From: Mesorhizobium sp. SOD10
GTDB taxonomy: Bacteria > Pseudomonadota > Alphaproteobacteria > Rhizobiales > Rhizobiaceae
Length of the DNA: 64,000 bases
Direction: 5' to 3'
NCBI GenBank assembly: GCA_000824805.1
Contig: CCNA01000028.1
Coordinates: forward strand, 88,983 to 152,982
Notes under the pieces: generated by a model
The model's database searches: none
What the model was told of the DNA's origin: nothing
What the model saw: only the letters and a program-made list of their open reading frames with translations
Translations under genes and position numbers: made by a program
Shown here: positions 26,132 to 34,508 of the stretch, in pieces
How positions within the stretch are numbered: position 1 is the stretch's first letter
Layout of the letters: each line of letters begins with the position of its first letter

Positions 26132-28104
26132 TCTTCGTCCTCCGGATCGCCTTTCGGCCAGAACCAGCCGATCAAGGTGATGGCGATCGGCGCCGCGCCC
26201 CAGACGATCGCCCAGGGCGTGAAGATCGAGTAGAGGAAGGTGCCGCCGACAGCGATGGCCGCCAGCAGCGGCCAGATCGACGGTGTCGCCGATTTCTCGC
26301 GGATGTCGGGATGGGCTTCCGCCACGGTTGAGACGAGCAGTTCGCGCACGTCGACGCGAAGCCCGGTCGCGACGGGAAGCGCCGCGCGTTCGGCCCAGAG
26401 CGGCTCGACATTCGTCACCACCGGAATACGCGCGAAATTATAGCTCTGCGGCGGCGAGGACGTGGCCCATTCCAGCGTGCCGGCATCCCAGGGGTTGTCT
26501 CCGGCCGGCGCGCCCTTCAAGGCGCCATGCACGAGGTTGAACGCGAACAGCACGAAGCTCAGGAAGAAGAGCACCGCACCACCGGTGATGAAAAGGTTGA
26601 TGTTCCCCCAGCCAAGCTCGGCCGGATAAGTGTAGACCCTGCGCGGCATGCCCCACAGGCCGACGATGTGCATGGGGAAGAAAGCCGCGTTGAAGCCGAT
26701 CATCGCCAGCCAGAAGTGCCAGCGCCCGAGGCGCTCGCTCATCATGCGGCCGGTGATTTTGGGAAACCAGAAATAGGCGGCTCCGAGCAGCGGGAAGACC
26801 GAGCCGCCTATCAGCACGTAATGGAAGTGCGCGACGACGAAATAGGTGTCGTGCACCTGCAGGTCGAGAGGCACGGAGGCGAGCATGACACCGGTGAGGC
26901 CGCCGATGACGAAGATGAAGAAGAAGCCGAAGACGAACAGCAGCGGCGTGCGGATCACCGGTCTGCCGTCCCAGAGAGTCGCCAGCCAGCAGAAGATCTG
27001 AACGCCGTTGGGGATCGCGATCATCATACTCGAGGCAGTGAAGAAGCTGGCGCCGAGCTTCGGCAGCCCGGTCGCGAACATGTGGTGGACCCAGAGGCCG
27101 AACGACAGAAAACCGACGGCGATCAACGACAGGACCAAACCGAGGTGGCCGAACATCGGGCGCCGGGCGAAAGCGGGAATGATGGCGGAGACCATGCCTG
27201 TCGCCGGCAGGAAGATGATATAGACTTCGGGATGGCCGAAGAACCAAAACAGGTGCTGGAACAGCAACGCGTCGCCACCCTCCGCCGGGTTGAAGATATG
27301 CGTGCCGACGAGCCGATCGAGGATCAGAAATGTGGAGGTAACCATTACCGCCGGCATGGCGAAGACGACGACGAAGGACGTGACCAGGAGCGCCCAGACA
27401 TAGAGCGGGATCTTGTCCAGCGACATGCCGGGTGAGCGCTGCTTGAACACGGTGACGATGGTCGCGACGGCGACCGCGAGCGACGAGACCTCGGTATAGG
27501 TGATCATCTGCGCCCACACGTCGGCGCGCTTGCCAGGACCGAATTCCGGTCCCGACAGCGGCACATAGGCGAACCAGCCGACATCCGGCGCCATCGAGAG
27601 GGCGAAAGATATCCAGGCGAAGAGACCTCCTGAGACATAGATCCAGTAGCTGAAGGCATTGAGGCGCGGGAAGGCGATGTTGCGGGTGCCGACCATCAAC
27701 GGCACCAGATAGATGCCTGTCGCCTGGACGATGGGCACGGCGAACAGAAACATCATGGTGACGCCATGCATCGTGAACAGCTGGTTGTAGAGATCCGGGC
27801 CAATCAGGCCGCGTTGCGGGCCCGAGAGCTGGATGCGCATGGCGACGGCGTTGAGCCCACCCAGACAGAGGAACAGGAAGGCGGTGATTAGGTAGCGGCG
27901 TGCGATGACCTTATGGTCGACGCTCGACAGCGCGCCGATGATGCCGGGGGGCGTGCGCCAAGTCCGCGCCAGCCAGCGTCGCAGGCTGGCGTCGTCCATA
28001 CCGGTGTCGCGCGGTCCGTCACGCTCGGGCGCGATGTCGCCTCTGGGCGTCGCCTCACGTTCCCGCGGCAGGTCCCGTTCGCTGGTCAGGTCCGCGCTGC
28101 TCAT
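26128..28104 (-). CDS. ctaD: Cytochrome c oxidase subunit I, caa3-type, with altered proton channels
   Basis: A 658-residue heme-copper oxidase subunit with 12 core helices and two extra C-terminal helices, plus a charged N-terminal extension of about 55 residues. All metal ligands are present: heme a His in TMHGVTMMFL, CuB and cross-linked Tyr in FFGHPEVYII (His291, Glu293, Tyr295), the paired CuB His in WVHHMFATG, and heme a3 and a His in VAHFHYVLIG. The Glu of HPEVY places it with A1-type oxidases. However, the D-channel entrance is GTRNIAFPRLN with Asn142 where Asp is expected, and the K-channel segment IPNGVQIFCW has Gln369 where Lys is expected. It should reduce oxygen; its pumping may differ. 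Confidence 0.95.
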   Translation of the reverse strand: MSSADLTSERDLPREREATPRGDIAPERDGPRDTGMDDASLRRWLARTWRTPPGIIGALSSVDHKVIARRYLITAFLFLCLGGLNAVAMRIQLSGPQRGLIGPDLYNQLFTMHGVTMMFLFAVPIVQATGIYLVPLMVGTRNIAFPRLNAFSYWIYVSGGLFAWISFALSMAPDVGWFAYVPLSGPEFGPGKRADVWAQMITYTEVSSLAVAVATIVTVFKQRSPGMSLDKIPLYVWALLVTSFVVVFAMPAVMVTSTFLILDRLVGTHIFNPAEGGDALLFQHLFWFFGHPEVYIIFLPATGMVSAIIPAFARRPMFGHLGLVLSLIAVGFLSFGLWVHHMFATGLPKLGASFFTASSMMIAIPNGVQIFCWLATLWDGRPVIRTPLLFVFGFFFIFVIGGLTGVMLASVPLDLQVHDTYFVVAHFHYVLIGGSVFPLLGAAYFWFPKITGRMMSERLGRWHFWLAMIGFNAAFFPMHIVGLWGMPRRVYTYPAELGWGNINLFITGGAVLFFLSFVLFAFNLVHGALKGAPAGDNPWDAGTLEWATSSPPQSYNFARIPVVTNVEPLWAERAALPVATGLRVDVRELLVSTVAEAHPDIREKSATPSIWPLLAAIAVGGTFLYSIFTPWAIVWGAAPIAITLIGWFWPKGDPEDEE

Positions 28105-29114
28105 TTCAGCCCCTCGAGGTAGGCGACGATCGCGTTAAGCTCGTCGCCATTGAGTTGGACCACCGGCATGTGAGAGCCGGGCTTCACGCCTTGCGGATCG
28201 GCTATCCAGGCAGCGAGATTGCCGCGGCTCATCCTCAATGTTCCGGCCGCGAGCGTCTGCCGGCTCGCAACATGGGTGAGATCGGGCGCGACCGTCCCCC
28301 CCGCGGGCGTGCCGCCGATCTTGTGACACATGACGCAGGGGCGTTTCAGGAAGAGGTCCTCGCCGGCCTTGGCCTCATCGCTCATTGGCTCAGCGGCCGG
28401 CTGCAACTGATCGTTCCACCAGGCGTCGAACTTTGCGCGCGGCTCGGCGATAATGAAGGTGCCCATGTTGGCGTGCTGCGCGCCGCAGAACTCGGCGCAT
28501 TGGCCTCGGTAGACGCCGGGTTTGTCGGCCTTGATGTCGAGCACATTCATACGACCCGGAATAAGGTCGAGCTTGCCGGAAAGGCTCGGGACCCAGAAGG
28601 AGTGGATGACGTCGGTCGACGTGAGAAGAAGCCGCACCGGCTCGCCGGCCGGAATATGGATTTCGTTCGCGGTGGTCAGGATGCGGCTCGGCGTGGCGTC
28701 CTCGTAGCGCACCTCCCACCACCATTGATGGCCAGTGACGCGGATGGTCAGGACGGCATCCGAGCCGATCGCGGCAAGGGTCCTGTTGGCGAAGAAGCTA
28801 AGGAGCGTGAGGCCGACCAGGATCACGGCGGTCAGCCCGACGGCGGTAATCACCACGCGCAGCTTGCGACTGTCGGCGCCGGCGTCGAGCACGAGCGGCT
28901 CAGCGCGCACCCGCGATCGCATCATCAATGGTATGGCCAAGGCGATCATGACCAGCACCCACACCACTGCGCATAGCCCGGTGAAGAACCAGATCAGCCA
29001 TGCGAGCTCGCTCGCCGCGGGACCTTTCGGGTCGAGAGCCGATTGCCAGCCTGCGCACCCCTGAAGAAACAGGGCGATTGCCGTGGCGAACGCAATCGAG
29101 GCGAGGCGTTTCAC
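28101..29114 (-). CDS. ctaC: Cytochrome c oxidase subunit II with C-terminal cytochrome c domain
   Basis: A 337-residue lipoprotein-like subunit: the signal MKRLASIAFATAIALFLQGC ends in a lipobox Cys at residue 20, followed by two membrane helices. The cupredoxin domain carries the aromatic patch HQWWWEV and a complete CuA site (His in DVIHSFWVP, then CAEFCGAQHANM). A fused cytochrome c follows with CVMCH and a late Met in GSHMPVVQ. This fusion defines caa3 oxidases, which accept electrons directly from a soluble or membrane cytochrome. It is coupled by ATGA to both neighbours. Confidence 0.95.
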   Translation of the reverse strand: MKRLASIAFATAIALFLQGCAGWQSALDPKGPAASELAWLIWFFTGLCAVVWVLVMIALAIPLMMRSRVRAEPLVLDAGADSRKLRVVITAVGLTAVILVGLTLLSFFANRTLAAIGSDAVLTIRVTGHQWWWEVRYEDATPSRILTTANEIHIPAGEPVRLLLTSTDVIHSFWVPSLSGKLDLIPGRMNVLDIKADKPGVYRGQCAEFCGAQHANMGTFIIAEPRAKFDAWWNDQLQPAAEPMSDEAKAGEDLFLKRPCVMCHKIGGTPAGGTVAPDLTHVASRQTLAAGTLRMSRGNLAAWIADPQGVKPGSHMPVVQLNGDELNAIVAYLEGLK

Positions 29115-29644
29115 GGTGACTTCCCCAGCGTGGCGGCATCCGGCATGCGGTTTTCCGACGGGTGCGCCATCATGTCGTCATTGCGCGACGGCGCGGCGGA
29201 GGAGGGCGCATTGCCGCTCAACGAGCGAACGAAGGCCGCGAGCTCCCAAATCTGGTCGTCGGGGATCTTGTCGCGGAAGCTCGGCATGCCGTTCGGACGA
29301 CCGTCGCGGATCGTGGCGTGGATGCTTTCCATCGAGCTGCCATAGATCCACTTTTCGTCCATCAGAGCCGGGCCCATGCCGCCGCCGCCATTGGCATGGC
29401 AGCCCGAGCAGTTGAACCAGCCGAAAAGGCGCTTGCCTTCGCTCAGATGAAAGGCATTGGCCTCGAAGCTTGCCGCTTTGTTGTCTGTGGGGGAGGGCCG
29501 CTGGCCGCCGGGTTCCAGAGTTGTCACCGGCGTCGGCTGCTCACCGGAGCCGAGCGCCGATTGCGGGCGTGTGTCCCGCTCCTCGCGCTGGCAGGCCGCC
29601 AGCGCTAAGATCGCCAGGAGAAGCATGGCGGCGATCGGTCTCAT
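29111..29644 (-). CDS. Cytochrome c lipoprotein of the alcohol-oxidation operon
   Basis: A 177-residue protein beginning MRPIAAMLLLAILALAACQ, a lipoprotein signal with lipobox LAAC. The heme site is CSGCH within LFGWFNCSGCHANGGGGMGP, and the distal Met is probably the one in RPNGMPSFRDKIPDDQIWEL. The spacing and the GGGGMGP turn match the cytochromes encoded with XoxF/PedH-type dehydrogenases (PedF/XoxG-like role). A Ser/Pro-rich tail of about 30 residues follows. It lies between the XoxJ-like gene and oxidase subunit II and is the natural carrier from the dehydrogenase to the oxidase. Confidence 0.9.
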   Translation of the reverse strand: MRPIAAMLLLAILALAACQREERDTRPQSALGSGEQPTPVTTLEPGGQRPSPTDNKAASFEANAFHLSEGKRLFGWFNCSGCHANGGGGMGPALMDEKWIYGSSMESIHATIRDGRPNGMPSFRDKIPDDQIWELAAFVRSLSGNAPSSAAPSRNDDMMAHPSENRMPDAATLGKSP

Positions 29645-30510
29645 CGCACCGGGCTCCCGGCCATGTCGAGACGCGGCACGCCATATTGCGTCAGAATCGC
29701 GTCGATTTCCGCCTTGTGCCTGGCGAGCGCGCTGTTCACCTCGCTACACAGCGCATCGTCCTCGCGCCGAACGCCCATCGAGATGTCGTACACCAGCGGC
29801 AATTGCGGCCCGTCGATGCGAGGCGTAACCGGTGTGATCCGCAGCGGCACCTTCTGCTTCTGGGCGAAGTAGCCGGCGAGCGGACCCCAGACCACCGCGA
29901 GGTCAATCTCGCCGCTCGCCACCGCTTGGATGATGCGCGCCGGAGGATTGGGAGCGGAGTAATCGCCAAAGACGGGGTAGCCGATGAGATGCCCGACGAT
30001 GCCGCGGCGGCCAAGGGCCTGCACGGGAGGCGAGTTGGCGCCGTCGTCGCCGATGAGCTGGACGCCGATGCGCAAGGCGCGCAGCCGCGGATCGTTGAAG
30101 GAGGTCACGTCCGGGGTGCTCTGGCGGGTCACGAAGACATAGGATGAGCGGTAGTAGGGCCTGGTGGTGCGCAGCATTTCGAGATTGGCCGGCGTGCCGG
30201 GCACAAGATCGCACAGGCCCGCCTTCAGCGTGTTGCGCACGAAGCCGCGGCGCTGCGCCCACCAGGTGTAGGTCAGCTTGGCGCCGAGATCGCCGGCGAT
30301 GATTTCGGCGATCCTGTTCTCGAAGCCCTGACCGGCCGCGTTGGAAAATGGAAGGTTGTTCGGGTCGGCACAGACCCTGAGCTCACGAGCGCCGGCTGTC
30401 GCCGGCAGGAGCAGGAAGGCAAGCGCGGTGATGCCGAGCGCGATGCGCGGGAACAGCTTCCGTGCGACGCTGTGGATCAAGCCGAATACATCAGGGCAGA
30501 CGGAACACAT
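29641..30510 (-). CDS. Quinoprotein dehydrogenase-associated periplasmic binding protein (XoxJ/MoxJ-like)
   Basis: A 289-residue type II periplasmic binding protein with a signal peptide (ALGITALAFLLLPATAGA). Conserved features are RELRVCADPNNLPFSN, GFENRIAEIIAGDLGAKLTY and WWAQRRGFVRNTL, the signature of the quinoprotein-associated solute-binding-like family. Members do not import; XoxJ is thought to help mature the dehydrogenase or deliver its cofactors. It overlaps the dehydrogenase stop by 20 bases. Two N-terminal Cys lie before the hydrophobic core (MCSVC), which is unusual; the true start may be a little downstream. Confidence 0.9.
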   Translation of the reverse strand: MCSVCPDVFGLIHSVARKLFPRIALGITALAFLLLPATAGARELRVCADPNNLPFSNAAGQGFENRIAEIIAGDLGAKLTYTWWAQRRGFVRNTLKAGLCDLVPGTPANLEMLRTTRPYYRSSYVFVTRQSTPDVTSFNDPRLRALRIGVQLIGDDGANSPPVQALGRRGIVGHLIGYPVFGDYSAPNPPARIIQAVASGEIDLAVVWGPLAGYFAQKQKVPLRITPVTPRIDGPQLPLVYDISMGVRREDDALCSEVNSALARHKAEIDAILTQYGVPRLDMAGSPVR

Positions 30511-32365
30511 AGAGCGTGCCTCCCGCCGTGGTGGCGTTCTTCAGGTCCTTCATCGCATTGACGAAACCGAGCGCGGCGGTGGCGTCGCGCGGGTCGAGGT
30601 CGCCCGAGACGATGGCGCCGGCCCAACCCCCGACGCCGGACAATACAGCCACATATTGGCGGCCGTCCGGGCCGCGATAGGTGATGGGTTGACCAATGAT
30701 GCCGGACGAGGTCTTGAACTGCCAAAGGAGGTCGCCGGTCTTGGCGCTCACGGCTTTGAACCAGCCTTCCATCGTTCCATAGAAGACCACGTCGCCGGCG
30801 GTTACGACCGCGCCGCTCCAGACCGGAAAGTTCTCCTTGAGGCTCCAGGCGGGTTTCTCGGCCGCGATATCCCAGGCGGTGAAGGCGCCGCGGTTACCGC
30901 CGGGCCCGGGGATCATGCGCACGTTCATTCCGACATAGGGCGTGCCGGCGATGTAGTTCACCTCGACGCCTTCTTCGTCCATGCACAGGTTGTTGTGCGG
31001 GATGTAGAGCAGGCCTGTCTTCGGCGAGAAGGCCGAAGGCTGCCAGTCCTTGAGGCCGGACGCGGTAGGGCAGATGTCGCGGACGACCTTGCCGGTACCG
31101 GTCAGCTTGTCCGGGTTTTCGATCAGGCGGCCGGTTTTGAGGTCGACACCCTTGCTGGAGTTGACGGGGCCATAAGGTTTTGCAGACAGGACCTCGCCGG
31201 TGGTGCGATCAAGGACGTAGAGATAGCCGTTGCGTTCCGGCCGGACCAGCACCTTGCGTGGTTTGCCCTGCCAGTTCATGTCGAGCAGGACCTGCTCGTT
31301 GATGCCGTCATAATCGTGCAGGTCGTGCGGGGTCCACTGGTAGAACCATTTCGCCGCCCCGGTATCAGGATTGCGGGCAAAGATGCCTGATGTCCATTTG
31401 TTGTCGCCGGGCCGCAGATCGGGATTCCAGGGGCCGGGATTGCCGGTGCCGTGGAAGATCAGGTTGAGGTCCGGATCGTAGGAAATCCAGCCCCACATGT
31501 TGCCGCCGCCGATCTTCCAGGCTTCCGGCGGCCATGTCGTGACGCCGAGGTCCTTGCCCTTGTCCATGTCGTAATGCGGCTTGAAGTCGGGCCCGATCAA
31601 CACGTCCTTGTCGGGTCCGGTATTGTAAGCCGTCCACACGACATGACCGTCGCCGGCGTCGAGCGCCTTGACCCAGCCGCGAACGCCCATCTCGCCGCCG
31701 GAATTGCCGACCAGCACTTTGCCTTTCACAACAAGCGGCGCCATGGTGATGGTCTCGCCGATATTGATGTTGCCAATATGGGCGTTCCAGATCGGCTGAC
31801 CGCTGTTCGCATCGAGCGCGATGGTATGGCCGTCAAGCGTGTTGAAGAAGATGCGCCCGTCCGCGAAAGCCGCGCCGCGGTTGACGACGTCGCAGCAGGC
31901 AACCCCTTGCGCGGCGGGTTCAGGATTGGGCTCGTATTTCCATTTGATCGGCGCGCCGGGCTTGGACAGGTCGAGCGCGTAGACGATGTTGGGAAACGGC
32001 GTCACGATATACATCGTGTTCCCGATGACCAGCGGCGCCGCTTCCTGGCCCTTGTTCACTCCGGTCGAGAAGGTGAAGGCGACCTGCAGGTTCTTGACAT
32101 TGGCTTCGTTGATTTCCGCGAGCTCGCTATAGCGGGTCGAGGCGTAGTTCTTGGCCGGCATCGTCCATTGCCCGTCATCGGGCGGCGCGGCCGCGGCAGG
32201 CGGAGAGATCGCCGGCGACGGCGGGGTTTCCGAAGCGGCTGTCAACAAGGGGATGCAGACCAGCAGCATCGCTGCAAGAACGCCAAGATGTTTTCGGGAT
32301 ACCGCTGGAGGATCGATACGCGCCACGTCAATGCAGAATGCTGCAGGTTGCGTTGCTTGCTTCAT
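30491..32365 (-). CDS. PQQ-dependent alcohol dehydrogenase, lanthanide type (XoxF/PedH-like)
   Basis: A 624-residue eight-bladed propeller quinoprotein that oxidises alcohols in the periplasm with PQQ. The start at 32365 overlaps the upstream stop (ATGA); the hydrophobic signal is LGVLAAMLLVCIPLLTAASE. The vicinal disulfide pair is Cys157-Cys158 in GVACCDVVNRG, and the tryptophan-docking repeats are present (for example SGVGGWAGAIVSGDLDPRD). At the catalytic site the sequence is Asp351-Tyr352-Asp353. The second Asp is the ligand that separates lanthanide enzymes (XoxF, ExaF/PedH) from calcium enzymes, which have Ala, Ser or Thr there. Substrate range (methanol, ethanol, longer alcohols) cannot be decided from sequence alone. 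No PQQ synthesis genes are in the window. Confidence 0.93.
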   Translation of the reverse strand: MKQATQPAAFCIDVARIDPPAVSRKHLGVLAAMLLVCIPLLTAASETPPSPAISPPAAAAPPDDGQWTMPAKNYASTRYSELAEINEANVKNLQVAFTFSTGVNKGQEAAPLVIGNTMYIVTPFPNIVYALDLSKPGAPIKWKYEPNPEPAAQGVACCDVVNRGAAFADGRIFFNTLDGHTIALDANSGQPIWNAHIGNINIGETITMAPLVVKGKVLVGNSGGEMGVRGWVKALDAGDGHVVWTAYNTGPDKDVLIGPDFKPHYDMDKGKDLGVTTWPPEAWKIGGGNMWGWISYDPDLNLIFHGTGNPGPWNPDLRPGDNKWTSGIFARNPDTGAAKWFYQWTPHDLHDYDGINEQVLLDMNWQGKPRKVLVRPERNGYLYVLDRTTGEVLSAKPYGPVNSSKGVDLKTGRLIENPDKLTGTGKVVRDICPTASGLKDWQPSAFSPKTGLLYIPHNNLCMDEEGVEVNYIAGTPYVGMNVRMIPGPGGNRGAFTAWDIAAEKPAWSLKENFPVWSGAVVTAGDVVFYGTMEGWFKAVSAKTGDLLWQFKTSSGIIGQPITYRGPDGRQYVAVLSGVGGWAGAIVSGDLDPRDATAALGFVNAMKDLKNATTAGGTLYVFRLP

Positions 32366-33141
32366 TTTGGCGCCGCGCCTCCGACTCCGGCGCCGAGTTC
32401 CGCCGCAATGTCTGCCTCGTGCCCGGCACAAAGCGGGTGACCCCACCCGGAGGCGCTTTTCCCGCCGGGATCGAGATCATAGATGATGGCATCCTTGCGG
32501 TTGGGATTGACGCCCGCCGGAACCTTGTCGAGGCCGAGGGCTGCCCGAACGCGCCAGGCGACATTGTGGTCGGCGCAGGAGGAATCGCCGCTCACGCCGA
32601 GCGCCCCGACGATTGTTTTGCCGTCATACAGAGCCAAGCCCCCGCCGAACACGACGACGCCTCCGATAGGCTTGCCGATCAGCGGGTCATTGGCGCTGCC
32701 GAACGTCTTAGGGTCGCCGGCGTAAGCCGCTGCCTCGTTGACGGGGTTGGTAGCCTGCAGGCCGAACAGAGGACCGCCCGGCTGCACTCCGGCATAGAGA
32801 TTGGCTGTCGACAGCGCCATGTTCGCCAGGCTGAGCCCATTGGCCGTGTTGGCCTTCTCGGCCGCGATCAGCCGGCTGCCGGGCCACTGCGCATCGGCGG
32901 TTGGCCCACTGAAGGCGACCGCGCAGACGGTGCCGTCGCGGTTGACGATCGCCGCCCATTCATTGGTCTCGAAGCCGCCATTCGCGGGACCGCCGCTCGC
33001 CTTCACATTGGCCTTCAAGGCCGAGAGCAGCTTGTCGTGATCGGCTGGACAGGGCGCTTGGGCGCGAGCCGCACTCTGCATCAAGCCAAACGCCAAGACC
33101 AGAAGGCCCAGAGCTACCAACGAAAACCGACGATGAGCCAT
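32362..33141 (-). CDS. GlcG/HbpS-family (DUF336) exported protein
   Basis: A 259-residue protein with a Sec signal (SLVALGLLVLAFGLMQSAARA). The heme-degrading/GlcG fold is recognised by RLIAAEKANTANGLSLANMA, GGVVVFGGGLALYDGKTIVG and ALGVSGDSSCADHNVAWRV. This family often accompanies PQQ alcohol dehydrogenases and short-chain alcohol or glycolate genes; its role there is unknown. A longer than usual N-terminal half carries a CPADHD motif just after the signal. It is the first gene of the operon, directly behind the 10-bp repeat array that probably contains regulatory sites. Confidence 0.88.
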   Translation of the reverse strand: MAHRRFSLVALGLLVLAFGLMQSAARAQAPCPADHDKLLSALKANVKASGGPANGGFETNEWAAIVNRDGTVCAVAFSGPTADAQWPGSRLIAAEKANTANGLSLANMALSTANLYAGVQPGGPLFGLQATNPVNEAAAYAGDPKTFGSANDPLIGKPIGGVVVFGGGLALYDGKTIVGALGVSGDSSCADHNVAWRVRAALGLDKVPAGVNPNRKDAIIYDLDPGGKSASGWGHPLCAGHEADIAAELGAGVGGAAPK

Positions 33142-33150
33142 GATCCGGAA

Positions 33151-33180
33151 ACGTTTGAAAACATTTGAGAACGTTTGTTG
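33151..33180 (-). promoter_or_regulatory. Three 10-bp tandem repeats before the alcohol-oxidation operon
   Basis: ACGTTTGAAA, ACATTTGAGA and ACGTTTGTTG follow each other without spacers (33151-33160, 33161-33170, 33171-33180). AACGTT palindromes lie in the first and third copies. The period of exactly one helical turn puts all copies on one face of the DNA. The array ends only ten bases from the first start codon of the operon, so it would lie in the leader or overlap the promoter. A cooperative regulator site is the likely explanation. Confidence 0.5.
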
Positions 33181-33806
33181 ATGTTACCGAACTGGCAATC
33201 GTCTGCTTTGTTCCTCTTTCATGAAAAGATTGGTAGCCGACCAAGTCAGCGGGTGTGGAAGGACGCCAAGCAGCGGATTTATTTGATCACCGGCCGCATC
33301 AAATGCGTCGGCGACAGGTCGGATCATGGCCTCGGCAGTTTTTTGCGACCGCAGCAGGATTGCAAAGCTATCTTGCCTGTCTGAGAGGCAAATTCCCCCG
33401 AACTACTCCTCATCCCGATCAGGATGAGCCGCGGCTACATTTCGCTGTTGCCGATTATCGCAGCCTCGCCAGCACTAAGATTGGTGACCGGAACACGAAC
33501 CGGTGTTTGCAATCGAAGGACAGGTTTGCCTGGCCGAAAAGCACGATGCCGGCGGCCTGGAATGCCCAACGCATGGCAAGCAGCTTTCTGGCGAGGGGAG
33601 ACGGCCACCACGCTCAAATTCCGAATACTCGCCTCGCTCAAATCGCACTTGGCCCCAGCCGGACCCGAGGCCAGTTCAACAAGGCTCTAGCCGCCGCTAC
33701 CTGCTCTAGCGTTAGGCGAGCCACCGAACATCTCCACTGCTTTTTGATCCTGCCACGAACTGGAAGCTCGAAAACATGTTCCATGCCGAAAAAACGGGAA
33801 GGTCAT
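33181..33806. other. 626-base upstream region of the alcohol-oxidation operon; no gene recognised
   Basis: ORFs on both strands overlap here (for example 33255-33989 plus, first two thirds) without ribosome sites or motifs. The promoter of the minus-strand operon must lie in the left part. No two-component or LuxR-type regulator gene adjoins the operon. Confidence 0.5.
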
Positions 33807-33989
33807 ATGCAACTCGGACTGTTGCCCCTTGGAACAACGATGTTGGCGCATCGTTTGGTGGCAATGGAACAGCTTCGTTCAGATTTAGCGTCAATGGCGC
33901 AGCCGGGCTATTGGATCGCCCTTGGACTTCTCCTTATCCCTTATGGAGTGGGTGTATTTTTCCTGGTAAGGATTTGCCACTGTATGTGA
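33807..33989 (+). CDS. Small single-helix membrane protein (60 aa), hypothetical
   Basis: The ATG at 33807 follows GGGAAGG at a good distance. The product MQLGLLPLGTTMLAHRLVAM has a short helical start, then one hydrophobic span YWIALGLLLIPYGVGVFFLV followed by RICHCM. A longer frame upstream to 33255 has no coding character, so the short form is preferred. No family was recognised, and the ORF could still be fortuitous. Confidence 0.4.
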   Translation: MQLGLLPLGTTMLAHRLVAMEQLRSDLASMAQPGYWIALGLLLIPYGVGVFFLVRICHCM

Positions 33990-34310
33990 TTGCGCGTGTG
34001 GTGCGGTCCAAGGGTCGCGTTCGATCGGCCAAATCGCAATTTCGGAGGTTGGGGCAGATACGGGAAGCTTCGCAGGTTTGACTCTCGAAAAAAGCAATGA
34101 GATCAATGCACTTGCTACATCCTCCGCACCTGCCAAAGCACCATTTAAGGTTTTGCTGCACGTTTACGAGACAGCCCACAATGTGGACTCGAGCCCTCTT
34201 TCGACCAAAAAATACCCCACGCCCAGCGATGATCTCAGAATCGCCAAAGGCAACGGTGGATCGGGCAGGTAGGCCGGCAACAGCAGCAGCCTGGCTGCGA
34301 TTCTGCCGCT
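33990..34310. other. 321-base gap, nothing recognised
   Basis: Relatively AT-rich sequence with short overlapping ORFs on both strands, none with a ribosome site or family motif. No repeats or hairpins of note were found. Confidence 0.4.
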
Positions 34311-34508
34311 TTATGGCAAGTGAGGCGCGTCCCCATCGATCACGAGACGCTCGTGCTCCAAGAAAGCGTGCCAGACCACCTGCCGCGCGTCCCGTTCATC
34401 CACCATCTGGCCGCACCGGGGACAGCGGTAGAAATACTCACTTTCGTGCTCGCGAACCTTCCCGTAGAGATGAGGTTCGAATGGGCCGAGCTCCGAGAGC
34501 TTCGTCAT
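34311..34508 (-). CDS. Small zinc-ribbon-like hypothetical protein (65 aa)
   Basis: The product contains YFYRCPRCGQMVDERDARQV followed by VWHAFLEHERL. One CxxC knuckle plus His-x4-His gives a plausible C2H2-type zinc site. The start overlaps the stop of the upstream 104-residue gene (ATGA), so the two are co-translated. No catalytic residues or membrane parts are present. Regulatory or nucleic-acid binding roles are possible but not shown. Confidence 0.65.
   Translation of the reverse strand: MTKLSELGPFEPHLYGKVREHESEYFYRCPRCGQMVDERDARQVVWHAFLEHERLVIDGDAPHLP

Noticed and set aside
26438..27517. 359-codon minus-strand frame and opposing 302-codon frame
   Set aside because: Both are alternative frames of oxidase subunit I, whose metal ligands prove the coding frame.
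30341..32440. Two plus-strand frames over 320 codons
   Set aside because: They lie antisense to the XoxJ-like and PQQ dehydrogenase genes and contain no domain.
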